A stretch of DNA of 64,000 nt from AP-16 sp046727735 (lineage in GTDB: Bacteria; Pseudomonadota; Alphaproteobacteria; Rhizobiales; Xanthobacteraceae), in contig JBKPDF010000014.1 in NCBI GenBank assembly GCA_046727735.1, positions 1-64,000 on the forward strand, written 5' to 3'. The position numbers and the translations under genes are program-made. Every line of letters starts with the position of its first letter. Within the stretch, counting starts at the first letter, position 1. The notes below the pieces were generated by a model that saw nothing but the letters and a program-made list of their open reading frames with translations, ran no database searches and was not told the DNA's origin. Below, piece after piece: positions 36,306-44,930 of this stretch.

Positions 36306-37309
36306 CCGCGATGCCGGCACCCGAGCTTGCGGTCGATCCGAGCCCGTCCACGCCGGTGATCGAGGTCGAGAACCTCGAGAAACATTTTCCGGTGAAAAAA
36401 GGGCTGCTGCGCCGCACCGTCGGGCAGGTGCTGGCGCTCGACGGCGTGAGCTTCGCGATCGCGCCGGGCGAGACGCTCGGCCTCGTCGGCGAAAGCGGCT
36501 GCGGGAAGTCGACGCTGGCGCGCACCGTGCTGCGCCTGATCGAACCGACCGCGGGCGCGATCAAGGTCGGCGGCCGCGACATCACCCATTTGCGCAAACG
36601 CGAGCTCAGGCCCTACCGGCGCGAGATGCAGATCATCTTTCAGGACCCGTTCTCCTCGCTCAACCCGCGCATGTCGGCCGGCGACATCGTCGGCGAGCCG
36701 CTGCAGATCCACGGTCTCGCCCCGCACGCGCGGCGGGAGCGCGTCGCCGGGTTGTTCGAGATGGTGGGCCTCGCGCCGGCGCAGATGGCGAGCTATCCGC
36801 ATCAGTTCTCCGGCGGGCAGCGCCAGCGCATCTGCATCGCGCGCGCGCTCGCGCTCGACCCCAAGCTGATCGTGGCCGACGAGCCGGTCTCCGCGCTCGA
36901 CGTCTCGATCCGCGCCCAGGTCATCAACCTGATGATGGATCTGCAGCGGCGCAAGCACCTGTCCTATCTGTTCATCGCCCACGATCTCGCCGTGGTCGAG
37001 CACATCAGCCGCCGCATCGCGGTGATGTATCTCGGCAAGATCGTGGAATTCGCCGACAAGCGGCGCCTGTTTCTCGAGCCGCTGCATCCCTACACCGAGG
37101 CGCTGCTCTCCGCCGTCCCGGTGCCGAACCCGAAGCTCAGGCGCGAAAAGCGCATTCTGCGCGGCGACGTGCCGAGCCCGATGAACCCGCCGCCCGGCTG
37201 CGCATTCCACACCCGCTGCCCCTACGCGGAAGCGCGCTGCCGCGTCGAGGCGCCGGCTTTGCGCGAGGTCAAGCCGGGACACTGGGTGTCCTGCCACCTG
37301 CGGGACTGA
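36302..37309 (+). CDS. Peptide-type ABC transporter ATPase (DppF/OppF type)
   Basis: 335 residues from ATG 36302 (ATGA overlap with the previous stop, translational coupling). Walker A 'GESGCGKSTLA', signature 'QFSGGQRQRICIARAL', Walker B 'PKLIVADEPVSALDVS', switch His in 'LFIAHDLAVVEH'. C-terminal 'GCAFHTRCPYAEARCRVEAP' Cys cluster. Last gene of the operon of two binding proteins, two permeases and two ATPases. Confidence 0.95.
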   Translation: MTAMPAPELAVDPSPSTPVIEVENLEKHFPVKKGLLRRTVGQVLALDGVSFAIAPGETLGLVGESGCGKSTLARTVLRLIEPTAGAIKVGGRDITHLRKRELRPYRREMQIIFQDPFSSLNPRMSAGDIVGEPLQIHGLAPHARRERVAGLFEMVGLAPAQMASYPHQFSGGQRQRICIARALALDPKLIVADEPVSALDVSIRAQVINLMMDLQRRKHLSYLFIAHDLAVVEHISRRIAVMYLGKIVEFADKRRLFLEPLHPYTEALLSAVPVPNPKLRREKRILRGDVPSPMNPPPGCAFHTRCPYAEARCRVEAPALREVKPGHWVSCHLRD

Positions 37310-37432
37310 GCAAAGTAATCAACAATGACTTCGGCGCCCGCACTGGACGAGCCGATCGCGGAAACGTACATCTGACCACCGGCGCCGCGTATCGAACTGG
37401 TGCGCTTGTATCTCGACAACGGGGAGGATGCC

Positions 37433-38122
37433 TTGATTCGCACCTCGGATAGGGCAAGCGAAGTCTCGAAACTTCTCCTCGACATCAACGCCATCACGTC
37501 GAGGACGAATCCCCCTTATGTATTCACGTCGGGGTGGAGGAGCCCCGTGTATGTGAATTGCCGAAAGATCATTTCGCACGTGAAGACGAGAACGAGAATC
37601 TTGGAGATCGCTTGTGAAGAAATAGCGAAGCACATCGACTTGCAACGAATCGATTGCATCGCTGGAGGAGAAACGGCTGGGATCCCGTATGCGGCATGGA
37701 TCAGCAGCGCCTTCATGAAGCCGATGGTTTATGTGCGCAAACGGCAGAAGGAATTCGGCCTGCAGGAACGCATCGTCGGTGATTTCCGATCGGGACAAAC
37801 CTGCCTGCTCGTAGAGGATCTCAATACCGACGGCGCGTCCAAGATTCATTTCGCAAGCGTCATAAGGGAAAACGGCGGGAAAATTCACGACGTGTTTTGC
37901 GTGTTCAACTACGCGGTTTTCCCGGATGCAGAACAGAATCTGACCAGCGCAGGTCTCGATTTGCTTTGCCTCACGAACTGGCCGGTGACGATAAACGTCG
38001 GCATCGAAGGCGGTTATTTTACCGGTGCCGATATCGACGAGTTGCGAAGATACCTGGCCGATCCCGTGGGCTGGTCGAGAGAAAGAGCCGGATCCGATGC
38101 GCGTACGAGCAAGGCTTCTTGA
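37433..38122 (+). CDS. Orotate phosphoribosyltransferase-like protein
   Basis: 229 residues from TTG 37433 (GGGGAGG 6 bases before); an alternative GTG at 37400 would add 11 residues. PyrE-like landmarks: 'FTSGWRSPVYVNCRKIIS', 'CIAGGETAGIPYAAWI', the catalytic loop 'VYVRKRQKEFGLQ' and the PRPP-binding motif 'CLLVEDLNTDGASK' (usual 'VEDVxTTGxS'). It would make OMP from orotate and PRPP, or act on a related base. Codon use is clearly more AT-rich than neighbours, and no other pyrimidine gene is near. Probably an acquired paralogue rather than the housekeeping pyrE. Confidence 0.75.
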   Translation: MIRTSDRASEVSKLLLDINAITSRTNPPYVFTSGWRSPVYVNCRKIISHVKTRTRILEIACEEIAKHIDLQRIDCIAGGETAGIPYAAWISSAFMKPMVYVRKRQKEFGLQERIVGDFRSGQTCLLVEDLNTDGASKIHFASVIRENGGKIHDVFCVFNYAVFPDAEQNLTSAGLDLLCLTNWPVTINVGIEGGYFTGADIDELRRYLADPVGWSRERAGSDARTSKAS

Positions 38123-38455
38123 ACCTCCGACGGATCATTAGCCCATCGTTAACTGCGATCGACCGGCTCGAAAGCCGCAGGCGTACCGCCGGTGATCGTG
38201 GCATTGGAAGATAGGCTGGCGTCGACAAACGCGGTGACCATGGCGGGTACTCGCCTCCGGATCTGCGCAAAAATGCAGGTTGCGGGGTGGCACAACAGAT
38301 GACGCGCGGCATCCCGGCGAGCGGCGGCCGTTGGCCTCGCGCCGTGGCCACGACTTGCCCACATACCCGCCGCGAAATTGACGTATGCCCTTGATGAGCT
38401 TGAGCTTCGGCTCGGGCGGGAGTGGGCGGGGCAAGGCCGTGCCGGGAGGGCAACG
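38123..38455. other. Intergenic stretch without recognised features
   Basis: No convincing coding frame in 333 bases; short frames on both strands are Arg/Ala-rich. A GGGAGGG at 38444-38450 belongs to the next gene. I see no clear terminator or repeat. Confidence 0.4.
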
Positions 38456-39496
38456 ATGTATCGCGTAGCCGCCGTCCTGATTGTATTCCTGATCTCCGCT
38501 ACTCCCGTTCGACCTGCACCCTCGCACCTCGGCGAGTTCTCCTCGCTCGAATCCGTGCAGAAGTGGATGTACGGCTACCGGGCAAAACCGGAGCCCGGCC
38601 GCGTGCCGGACGCCTTTCGCGTTCTCACCCAGCTCGGCACGCTGAAGGACCCGGAGACCTCGGGCATCTATGTCGGGTTTTTGGCCGGGGCACTCGGCGC
38701 CAATCCGGCCAAGGCCGACGAGCTCGTGGCCAAGCTGTTCCCGGTACCGGCTCCGGAGCAATGGGCGGTCGTGCGCGCGATCGCCTATTCGGGACATCCG
38801 CAATGGAAGCATCTGATGCTCAAATATTCCTCGCGCATGCCGGCCCGCAAAGTGATGATCGAGAAATATCTCGCGCGCGAGCTCGCCACGCTCAACGAAG
38901 TGCCGCTCGAGCATCCCGATCCCGGATTCATGGCGAAACTGCGCGGCTATTTCTCGACCGGCGAGAAGCAGTCCGCGGGCAAGAATCTGACGTTCGAGAA
39001 CAATCCCGAGCTGCTCGATACGCTATGGGGCTATTATTTCGCCAGCGGCTCGTACGGGCCGATCCTGCGGGTGGTGAGCGTGCTCGGCTGGTCGAAGGAC
39101 CGCAACAGCGTCGACAAGCTCAATGTCGGCAGCATGGCGAAATACACGCTGTCCATGTACGCGATGCGCGATCCCGGCCTGCTCGACTTGCTGAAAACCG
39201 AGGTCGCACACCAGCCCAAGGAAATCGCCGCGGCGCTCAAAGAAGTGATCGAGGCGGCCGATACCGCCGACATCGGCCACGTCCGCAAGGAGGCGCTCGC
39301 CGCGGTCGAGGAGCTCAAGCGCAAGGGCCCGGGATATAAGCGCGACATCTCGTTCTGGGGCCAGGTCGGCGAGGGCGCGATCTCGCTCGGCTGCGTCGCC
39401 GCCGCGGCGCTCGGGCAGGTCGAGTTCGGCATTCCCTGCGTGCTCGGCGGCGCGGCGACCTCGGCGGCCGTGCGCTACTGGTCCTCCCCGCAGTGA
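38456..39496 (+). CDS. Exported conserved hypothetical protein (346 aa)
   Basis: Start at 38456 chosen because GGGAGGG lies 5 bases before it and the protein then opens with the hydrophobic leader 'YRVAAVLIVFLISATPVRPA'. The body is mostly alpha-helical. A C-terminal hydrophobic segment ('EGAISLGCVAAAALGQVEF', then 'CVLGGAATSAAVRYWSS') could be a membrane anchor. No catalytic motif recognised. It ends 118 bases before the convergent senA stop, so a link with the selenium locus is not implied. Confidence 0.7.
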   Translation: MYRVAAVLIVFLISATPVRPAPSHLGEFSSLESVQKWMYGYRAKPEPGRVPDAFRVLTQLGTLKDPETSGIYVGFLAGALGANPAKADELVAKLFPVPAPEQWAVVRAIAYSGHPQWKHLMLKYSSRMPARKVMIEKYLARELATLNEVPLEHPDPGFMAKLRGYFSTGEKQSAGKNLTFENNPELLDTLWGYYFASGSYGPILRVVSVLGWSKDRNSVDKLNVGSMAKYTLSMYAMRDPGLLDLLKTEVAHQPKEIAAALKEVIEAADTADIGHVRKEALAAVEELKRKGPGYKRDISFWGQVGEGAISLGCVAAAALGQVEFGIPCVLGGAATSAAVRYWSSPQ

Positions 39497-39504
39497 TGAA
39501 GCAT

Positions 39505-39605
39505 TGCGTCGTCCCCGCGCAAGCGGGGACCCATGATCACGGACCCAGCGAAACTGCGGAAGATGTGGTCATGGGTCCCGGATACCCGCTTCGCGGATTC
39601 TGGGA
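39505..39605. repeat. 'cgtccccgcgcaagcgggga' palindrome between convergent genes
   Basis: Inverted elements 'gtcgtccccgcgcaagcggggaccc' and 'gggtcccggatacccgcttcgcggattctgggacgac' sit between the convergent hypothetical gene (ends 39496) and senA (ends 39615). May end both transcripts. Confidence 0.7.
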
Positions 39606-39614
39606 CGACCACCG

Positions 39615-40943
39615 CTACAGCGCGCAGGTGCGGAAGCCGGCGATGACGTCGCGCCGGTCCGGCGTGAAGAAATTGCGGTAGAGCGGCCGCGCGAGCCGGG
39701 CGCTGGTCGCCCAGGCGCCGCCGCGCAGGACTTTTCGCGTGCCGAACCACGGCTGCGAATAGTCTTCGTACGGATCGGCGGAGAAGCCTGGGAACGGCAG
39801 GAAGTCCGAAGCGGTCCACTCCCAGACGTTGCCGGTCATCTGCCGGCAGCCGAACGCGCTGTCGCCCGCGGCCAGTGCCGCGACGTCGACCGGCGCGCCG
39901 AATGCGAAATCGAGATTGGCATGCGCGGCATCCGGCGCCGCCTCGCCCCACGGCCAGCGGCGCTTGCGAGGCGCAAGCTGCGCGCCGCCCGCGCTCGGCT
40001 CGCCGATCGCGGCGGCTTCCCACTCCGCCTCGCCCGGCAGCCGACGTCGCGCCCAGCGGCACCAGGCCTGCGCCTCGTGCCAATTGACGAAGGTGACCGG
40101 CGCGTCGGGCGCAAGCGCTTCGGTCGCATCGTGGCGGCGCCATGTCCAGGTACCGTCCCGCTTTGGCAGCCAATAGACCGGTCGTTCGGCACGCGCGGGC
40201 TCCCGCCAGGCCCAGCCTTCCTCGCTCCAAAACTCGCGGGTGCGATAGCCGCCCGCCTCGACGAAAGCCGCGTACTCCGCGTTCGTCACCGGCGCCTTGG
40301 CGATGCAGAACGGCTCGAGCTCGACCGCATGTGCCCATTTTTCGTTGTCGAACACGAAGCCGTCCGCGGCGGTCGAGCCGAGCTGCCACGTCCCCCCCGG
40401 CACCGCGACGTCTCCGGGAAACGCGCCCGCGCGCGGCGTTTGCGCGGGCCCTAAATCCACGGGCGCCGGATAGCCGAGCGTCTGGCGGGTGTAGGCCAAG
40501 GCCTCCGCATGCATGTCCTCGTGGCGGATCGCGAGCTCGTAATAATAACGGCCCGGCGCTCCGACGCCGCGGCCGAGCCGCTCGACCTGCCGTTCCAGCA
40601 CCCGCGCGAGAAAGCCGAACACGCCGGCGCGGTCCGGCAGGTCGAGCTCCCAGCGCGTATCGTGCTCGACGGTGCTCGAATTCCACAGCGCGTCGGCGCG
40701 CCCGAGCAGCGGCTGTTCGCCGTGGACGTGGCGCAGCGTCCAATATTCGTGGAACCAGCCGACATGGCCGATCTCCCACAGCACCGGGTTGACGATGGGC
40801 AGCATGGGCCCCATCAACTGCTGCGAGGACAAATCCTGCGTCAGCCGCGCGGTTCGCGTGCGGACCTGGCGCAACTCGCTCGCGAGCTCCTGCGTGCTCG
40901 CGCCCGATATCGGTCGGCTCGGCTCGGCGCTGTTCATGGACAT
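39615..40943 (-). CDS. senA: Selenoneine synthase SenA (EgtB-like non-haem iron enzyme)
   Basis: 442 residues (440 if ATG 40937 is used). The N-terminal DinB-like domain supplies the iron ligands: His in 'VLWEIGHVGWFHEYW' and the H-x3-H-x-E motif in 'AIRHEDMHAEALAY'. The C-terminal sulfatase-modifying-factor-like domain has 'GGTWQLGSTAADGFVFDNEK', 'FVNWHEAQAWCRWA' and 'TGNVWEWTASDFLPFPGFS'. EgtB joins cysteine or glutathione to hercynine; the SenA branch uses a selenosugar. I call SenA because senB adjoins head-to-head and SelD and a selenium importer follow. EgtB cannot be wholly excluded from sequence alone. No EgtD (hercynine maker) lies in the window. No good ribosome site precedes either start. 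Confidence 0.85.
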   Translation of the reverse strand: MSMNSAEPSRPISGASTQELASELRQVRTRTARLTQDLSSQQLMGPMLPIVNPVLWEIGHVGWFHEYWTLRHVHGEQPLLGRADALWNSSTVEHDTRWELDLPDRAGVFGFLARVLERQVERLGRGVGAPGRYYYELAIRHEDMHAEALAYTRQTLGYPAPVDLGPAQTPRAGAFPGDVAVPGGTWQLGSTAADGFVFDNEKWAHAVELEPFCIAKAPVTNAEYAAFVEAGGYRTREFWSEEGWAWREPARAERPVYWLPKRDGTWTWRRHDATEALAPDAPVTFVNWHEAQAWCRWARRRLPGEAEWEAAAIGEPSAGGAQLAPRKRRWPWGEAAPDAAHANLDFAFGAPVDVAALAAGDSAFGCRQMTGNVWEWTASDFLPFPGFSADPYEDYSQPWFGTRKVLRGGAWATSARLARPLYRNFFTPDRRDVIAGFRTCAL

Positions 40944-41979
40944 CGTTGTTATCACGCCCGCGCGTCCCGCGTCACGGTCCGGCAACCGCACGACGGCGTT
41001 GCGCTGGGCGAAGATTCTCCGGCGCCTCGGGCATGGTGTCCGCATCGCGAACGAATATTACGGCACGCCCGCGGACCTGATGATCGCGCTGCATGCCTGG
41101 CGCAGCGCCGGCGCGGTGCGGCGTTTCCGCGCGCGCCATCCGGACCGGCCGCTGATCGTCGCGCTGTCCGGCACCGACGTGTACGGCTATCTCGATCGCG
41201 ATCCGCGGCGCACGCTGCGCTCGCTGGAAATCGCCGATCGCCTGGTCGCGCTGCAGGATCTCGCGCGCCGGCGGCTGCCGCCGAAGTTGCGCGGCAAGCT
41301 GCGCATCATCCATCAGTCTGCGCCCGATCTGCCGGGACGCGGCGGCGCTTCGTCGCGGCGTTTCGACGTCGCGATCGTCGCACATCTGCGCGCGGTGAAG
41401 GACCCGCTGCGTGCCGCCAAAGCCGCGCGGCTCGTGCCCGCCGCCTCGCGGCTGCGGATCGTGCACGTCGGGGGCGCGGACAACACGCAATGGGCGGCGA
41501 GAGCCGAAGCGGAAATGCGCAGCAATCCCCGCTACGTATGGCGCGGCGAGGTGCCCCCGGCCGCGGTGCGCCGGCTTCTCCGCCGCGTGCGCGCGCTCGT
41601 GCTCTCCTCGCGCAGCGAGGGCGGCGCCAACGTGGTTTCCGAGGCGGCCGCGGCCGGCGTACCGGTCCTGGCATCGCGGATCGACGGCTCCGTCGGCTTG
41701 CTCGGGCGCGGCTATGCCGGTTATTTCCCGGTCGGCGATACGGCGGCGCTCGCCCGGCTGCTCTGCCGCATCGAGGCCGAGCCGCGGTTTCTCGAGCGGC
41801 TCCGGGCCGCGGTCGTGCGGCGGCGCGATCTGTTCAGCCCGCAGCGCGAGCGCGACGCCTGGAAAGCGCTGCTCGCCGAATTGGCACCCAAGACCAAGGA
41901 GACTCGTGGTGACTTTCGCACCGGCAATCGTCATGGCCGCAGCCTTGGCGCTGTCGACCGCGTGCGCGCAGAGCGTTGA
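40936..41979 (+). CDS. senB: Selenosugar synthase SenB (GT-B glycosyltransferase-like)
   Basis: 347 residues from ATG 40936. N-terminus 'MDIVVITPARPASRSGNRTT' and the block 'ALRWAKILRRLGH' are diagnostic of the family first known as a TIGR 'putative glycosyltransferase' and later shown to be SenB. 'DLMIALHAWRSAGAVRRFRA' and 'LIVALSGTDVYGYL' follow. The C-terminal GT-B half has 'ALVLSSRSEGGANVVSEAAA'. It couples selenophosphate to a UDP-sugar to give the selenosugar for SenA. Its ATG overlaps the senA start region on the other strand, so there is no intergenic promoter. The 3' end overlaps the cupin gene by 71 bases. Confidence 0.9.
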   Translation: MDIVVITPARPASRSGNRTTALRWAKILRRLGHGVRIANEYYGTPADLMIALHAWRSAGAVRRFRARHPDRPLIVALSGTDVYGYLDRDPRRTLRSLEIADRLVALQDLARRRLPPKLRGKLRIIHQSAPDLPGRGGASSRRFDVAIVAHLRAVKDPLRAAKAARLVPAASRLRIVHVGGADNTQWAARAEAEMRSNPRYVWRGEVPPAAVRRLLRRVRALVLSSRSEGGANVVSEAAAAGVPVLASRIDGSVGLLGRGYAGYFPVGDTAALARLLCRIEAEPRFLERLRAAVVRRRDLFSPQRERDAWKALLAELAPKTKETRGDFRTGNRHGRSLGAVDRVRAER

Positions 41980-42352
41980 CGCGCGCGACCGGAGCATCGA
42001 GGTGACCGACCTCGACAGCATTCTCAGAACCAATCCGCTGCCTCCCGGCGAGCCCGGCGCGGCAGTCGTCGCCGCGCGCGGCGCCGGAAATGGCGAGCTG
42101 CAAATCGTGGTGGCGCGAAAGATCCCGTTGCACGTTCACGACCAGGATCACGTCGTGTTCGTCGAGCGCGGCACCGGCGTCGCCCGCATCGAGAATGCCG
42201 CCGGCGCGATCGAGGCGCGCCCGGTCAAGCCGTGCGACATCCTCGACATGCCGCATGGCAAGAAGCACGGCTTCGAGAAAACCGGGGAGGCGGATCTCGT
42301 GCTGCTCGTCGTCACTACGCCGAGCCTCGTTCCCCCGAAATTCTTCGAGTGA
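41909..42352 (+). CDS. Exported single-domain cupin protein
   Basis: 147 residues, GTG start at 41909 (41906 also possible) with AAGGAG 7 bases before. Leader 'PAIVMAAALALSTACAQS' indicates export. Cupin motif 1 'PLHVHDQDHVVFVERGTG' and motif 2 'DILDMPHGKKHGFEKTG' carry the His ligands for a metal. The overlap with senB by 71 bases suggests coupled translation. A role in handling a selenium compound or its thiol/selenol form is inference. Cupins are too diverse to assign a reaction. Confidence 0.8.
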   Translation: MTFAPAIVMAAALALSTACAQSVDARDRSIEVTDLDSILRTNPLPPGEPGAAVVAARGAGNGELQIVVARKIPLHVHDQDHVVFVERGTGVARIENAAGAIEARPVKPCDILDMPHGKKHGFEKTGEADLVLLVVTTPSLVPPKFFE

Positions 42353-42357
42353 ATTCT

Positions 42358-42525
42358 CCCTCCCCGGAGGGGAGGGTGGCGAAGCGCGCAGCGCTGAGAC
42401 GGGTGGGGCGAAGTGGATTCGAGCGCATCCAGGCACCGAGCTCGCGGTCGAGCTGTTTTTGGCAAGAACCCCACCCGGTTGCTCGCTGCGCGAGCAACCA
42501 CCCTCCCCTAAGAGGGGAGGGATAC
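42358..42525. repeat. 'cctccccggaggggagg' palindromes between convergent genes
   Basis: 'tccctccccggaggggagggtgg' (42358-42380) and the inverted partner 'ccaccctcccctaagaggggaggga' (about 42498-42522), with the spacer 'cccacccggttgctcgctgcgcgagcaacc'. They fill the gap between the convergent cupin and radical SAM genes. Confidence 0.75.
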
Positions 42526-42531
42526 CCGGGC

Positions 42532-43578
42532 CTAGCGCGCCATGACCACCGTGGTGCAGGCGCTCTCGGTCTTCGGCAGCTCGCGCTCGGCGGCCATCCG
42601 GATGCGCAGGCGGCGCTTCTCGCCGCGCAGGAGGGGGCAATAGGGATCCGGCGCATCGAGCGCATCGATGAGCCGCCGCCGGCCGGCGCAGCCGCCGCGG
42701 CACGCCGGCAGGAACGCACAATGCTCGCAGGCGCGCGGGATCGTGCGCGCGGCCTCGAAATCTTTGCTCGCCACCACGTCGCGGCCCAGTTCGAGCAAGA
42801 GGTCGAGCGGCGCGCCGCCGCCCGGCCAGTAGACGCACGGCTGCACCGTCGCGCGCGGCGTCACGCGCACGGTGGCGACGCCGCAGCCGCCCCGGCGCGG
42901 CGGCAGCCCGGCCATGGCCCGCACGAGTGGTTCGCCGACCGCGATCGCGTCCGCGGCTGCGAACAGCCGCTCGAAGCCGGTCCAATATTCCTCGTAGCGC
43001 AGCGAGAACGCATCGCTCCGCACCGCCTGGTAGACGTTGATCCGCAGCGGTGCATCGTATTGCTTGGCGATCTGCGCGATCTGCGCCATGCAGTCGAAAT
43101 TGCTGCGCATCATGACCGCGATGAAGGTGACCGAGACGCCGAGCCGCCGGCAGCGCGCCGCCTGCTCATGGATGAGCCGCCAGTTGCCGCAGCCGCGCTG
43201 GCAATCCTGCTCGCGCTCGCTAGGGTAATCGAGCGAGAATTCCACGTCCGCGAACGCGGTCACGTCGCGATCCTCGAGCATCTCCAGCGAGCGGCCGTTG
43301 GAGGTGATCGTGAGTTTCACCGGCTGCCGGCGCAGGTAGCCGAGCATGTCCGCGAAATCGGGGTGCAGGCCGTTCTCGCCGGTCCCGAGGTTGACCGAGC
43401 GCACCGGCAGCCGCTGCAGCACGGCACGCACTTGGTCGAGTGAGAGCCGGTCGACGCGGGTCGGATCGCGATAGCAGAAGGCGCAAGCGAGATTGCATTC
43501 GTTGGTGAGGCCGAGCCCGAGCGCGAAACGGCCGTCCTCCGCCGCCCCGCCTGCACGAGCATCCGCCTGCGCTGCCAT
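42532..43578 (-). CDS. Radical SAM/SPASM domain protein of the selenium locus
   Basis: 348 residues from ATG 43578. The radical SAM cluster motif CxxxCxxC is 'CNLACAFC' (Cys28, 32, 35). The glycine-rich SAM site is near 'SVNLGTGENGLHPDF'. A C-terminal SPASM-like region has Cys in 'GGCGVATVRVTPRATVQPC', in 'CEHCAFLPACRGGCAG' and in 'PYCPLL', enough for one or two auxiliary 4Fe-4S clusters. Such enzymes modify peptides or small molecules, or mature other enzymes. No short precursor-peptide gene is evident beside it. It is divergent from the selenium-type binding protein (220 bases between) and convergent with senB-cupin. Its substrate is unknown. Confidence 0.88.
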   Translation of the reverse strand: MAAQADARAGGAAEDGRFALGLGLTNECNLACAFCYRDPTRVDRLSLDQVRAVLQRLPVRSVNLGTGENGLHPDFADMLGYLRRQPVKLTITSNGRSLEMLEDRDVTAFADVEFSLDYPSEREQDCQRGCGNWRLIHEQAARCRRLGVSVTFIAVMMRSNFDCMAQIAQIAKQYDAPLRINVYQAVRSDAFSLRYEEYWTGFERLFAAADAIAVGEPLVRAMAGLPPRRGGCGVATVRVTPRATVQPCVYWPGGGAPLDLLLELGRDVVASKDFEAARTIPRACEHCAFLPACRGGCAGRRRLIDALDAPDPYCPLLRGEKRRLRIRMAAERELPKTESACTTVVMAR

Positions 43579-43798
43579 GGCGCGATCCAGCTTGCATGAA
43601 CCTTGGACCGAGCTTAGCTCTCGCTTGAAGCGCGGGCTAGCATCGGCGATGCACCGCCGATCACGTTGATTTGTGCGCGGCGGCTTCAGCCCTGCCGGCA
43701 CTCACCTGGGTTTGAAATTTGCTCGATCGAATGTGATAGGTTGGCTCCAGGCAGTCTGCCAGCATTGGCGGCTCATCCGGACACGAGGGAGGAATTTC

Positions 43799-44659
43799 GT
43801 GCGTCGAATTTGCCTGTTGTTGGCCGCGCTGACGTTCTCGGTGCCGGCTTTCACCCAGACGCAGCCGAGCTTCGTCTTCACCGCGATCCCCGACCAGGAC
43901 GAGACCAGGCTGGTCGAGAAGTTCACGCGCGTCGCCAAATACCTCGAGGCCAAGCTCGGGCTGCCGGTCAAATATGTTCCGGTCAAGAGCTACCCGGCCG
44001 CGGTCACGGCGTTCATCAACAACGATGTGCAGCTTGCCTGGTTCGGCGGCTTCACGGGCGTGCAGGCGCGCAAGCAAACGCCCGGCTCGGAGGCGATCGC
44101 GCAAGGCGCCGAGGACGTGAATTTCAAGAGCCTGTTCATCGCCAATGCGAAGCTCGGCCTCGTGCCGACGACGGAATTTCCCAAGGAGATCATTGGCAAA
44201 TCCTTCTCGTTCGGGTCGCGGGCCTCGACTTCGGGGCGCGTCATGCCGGAATTCTTCATCCGGCGCGCATTGGGCAAGGCGCCCGAAGAGGTGTTTTCGC
44301 GCGTCGGCTTCTCGGGCGATCACAGCCGCACCATTCAGCTGGTGCAATCCGGCGCCTACGAGGTCGGCGTCCTCGACTACACCGTGTTCGATCTCGACAA
44401 GAAGGCCGGCAAGTTCGATCCGGAGCGCGTGACGGTCGTGTGGGAGACGCCGACCTTTCCCGACTACCAATGGACGATCCGCGGCGACGCCGACCGGACC
44501 TTCGGCGCCGGCTTCAAGGAGAAGGTCCGCGCCGCGCTCCTCGACATCGACGATCCGACGATCCTCGGCTATTTCGCCCGCTCGAAATTCATTCCGGCGA
44601 AGAATGCCGACTATCAGCCGATCGAGGACGTCGCCAAGGCCACCGATCTGTTGAACTGA
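43799..44659 (+). CDS. Selenate-type ABC transporter substrate-binding protein (PhnD-like)
   Basis: 286 residues, GTG start at 43799 (GAGGGAGG before it). Signal peptide 'CLLLAALTFSVPAFTQT'. Family landmarks: 'FTAIPDQDETRLVEKFTRVA', 'AAVTAFINNDVQLAWFGGFT', 'GVQARKQTPGSEAIAQGAED' and 'FSFGSRASTSGRVMPEFF'. These match the PhnD-like family that I know as 'putative selenate ABC transporter periplasmic protein', usually linked to SelD. First gene of the uptake-SelD operon. Whether the ligand is selenate, selenite or an organic form is not settled by sequence. Confidence 0.87.
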   Translation: MRRICLLLAALTFSVPAFTQTQPSFVFTAIPDQDETRLVEKFTRVAKYLEAKLGLPVKYVPVKSYPAAVTAFINNDVQLAWFGGFTGVQARKQTPGSEAIAQGAEDVNFKSLFIANAKLGLVPTTEFPKEIIGKSFSFGSRASTSGRVMPEFFIRRALGKAPEEVFSRVGFSGDHSRTIQLVQSGAYEVGVLDYTVFDLDKKAGKFDPERVTVVWETPTFPDYQWTIRGDADRTFGAGFKEKVRAALLDIDDPTILGYFARSKFIPAKNADYQPIEDVAKATDLLN

Positions 44660-44714
44660 CCGGCATGGCCAAAGATCTCTCTTGTGAGAAGTGGGATTTG
44701 CGGGGCCGCATACG

Positions 44715-44880
44715 CGTTTCCCCTCTCCCCTTGCGGGAGAGGGTGGCTCGTTGCGAGCGTAAACGAGCAACGAGCCGGGTGAGGGGTGAAGCTCGAAAGA
44801 GCCGCATGGCTACCCCTCACCCGGCTCGGCGGCATGCGCCGCCTCGCCGCCCTCTCCCACAAGGGGAGAGGGGCAGCGCG
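44715..44880. repeat. 'cctctcccc...ggggagagg' palindromes inside the selenium operon
   Basis: 'cccctctccccttgcgggagagggtgg' (about 44719-44745) and its inverted copy 'ccctctcccacaaggggagaggg' (about 44850-44872), with 'gagccgggtgaggggtgaag' between. They lie in the 271-base gap between the binding protein and the ATPase, as in the TRAP operon at 25.1 kb. Confidence 0.75.
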
Positions 44881-44930
44881 CGCGCGCCGCGTCCCTCGGT
44901 TCCCAGCAAACGCCACGCCGCGGATCGATT

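Noticed and set aside
38138..38914. 258-codon minus-strand frame
   Set aside because: Overlaps the start of the exported 346-aa protein in antisense and has no motif.
39615..40943. Calling this gene EgtB for ergothioneine
   Set aside because: Sequence alone allows it, but the head-to-head senB and nearby SelD and selenium importer make SenA the better call; kept as an alternative in the entry.
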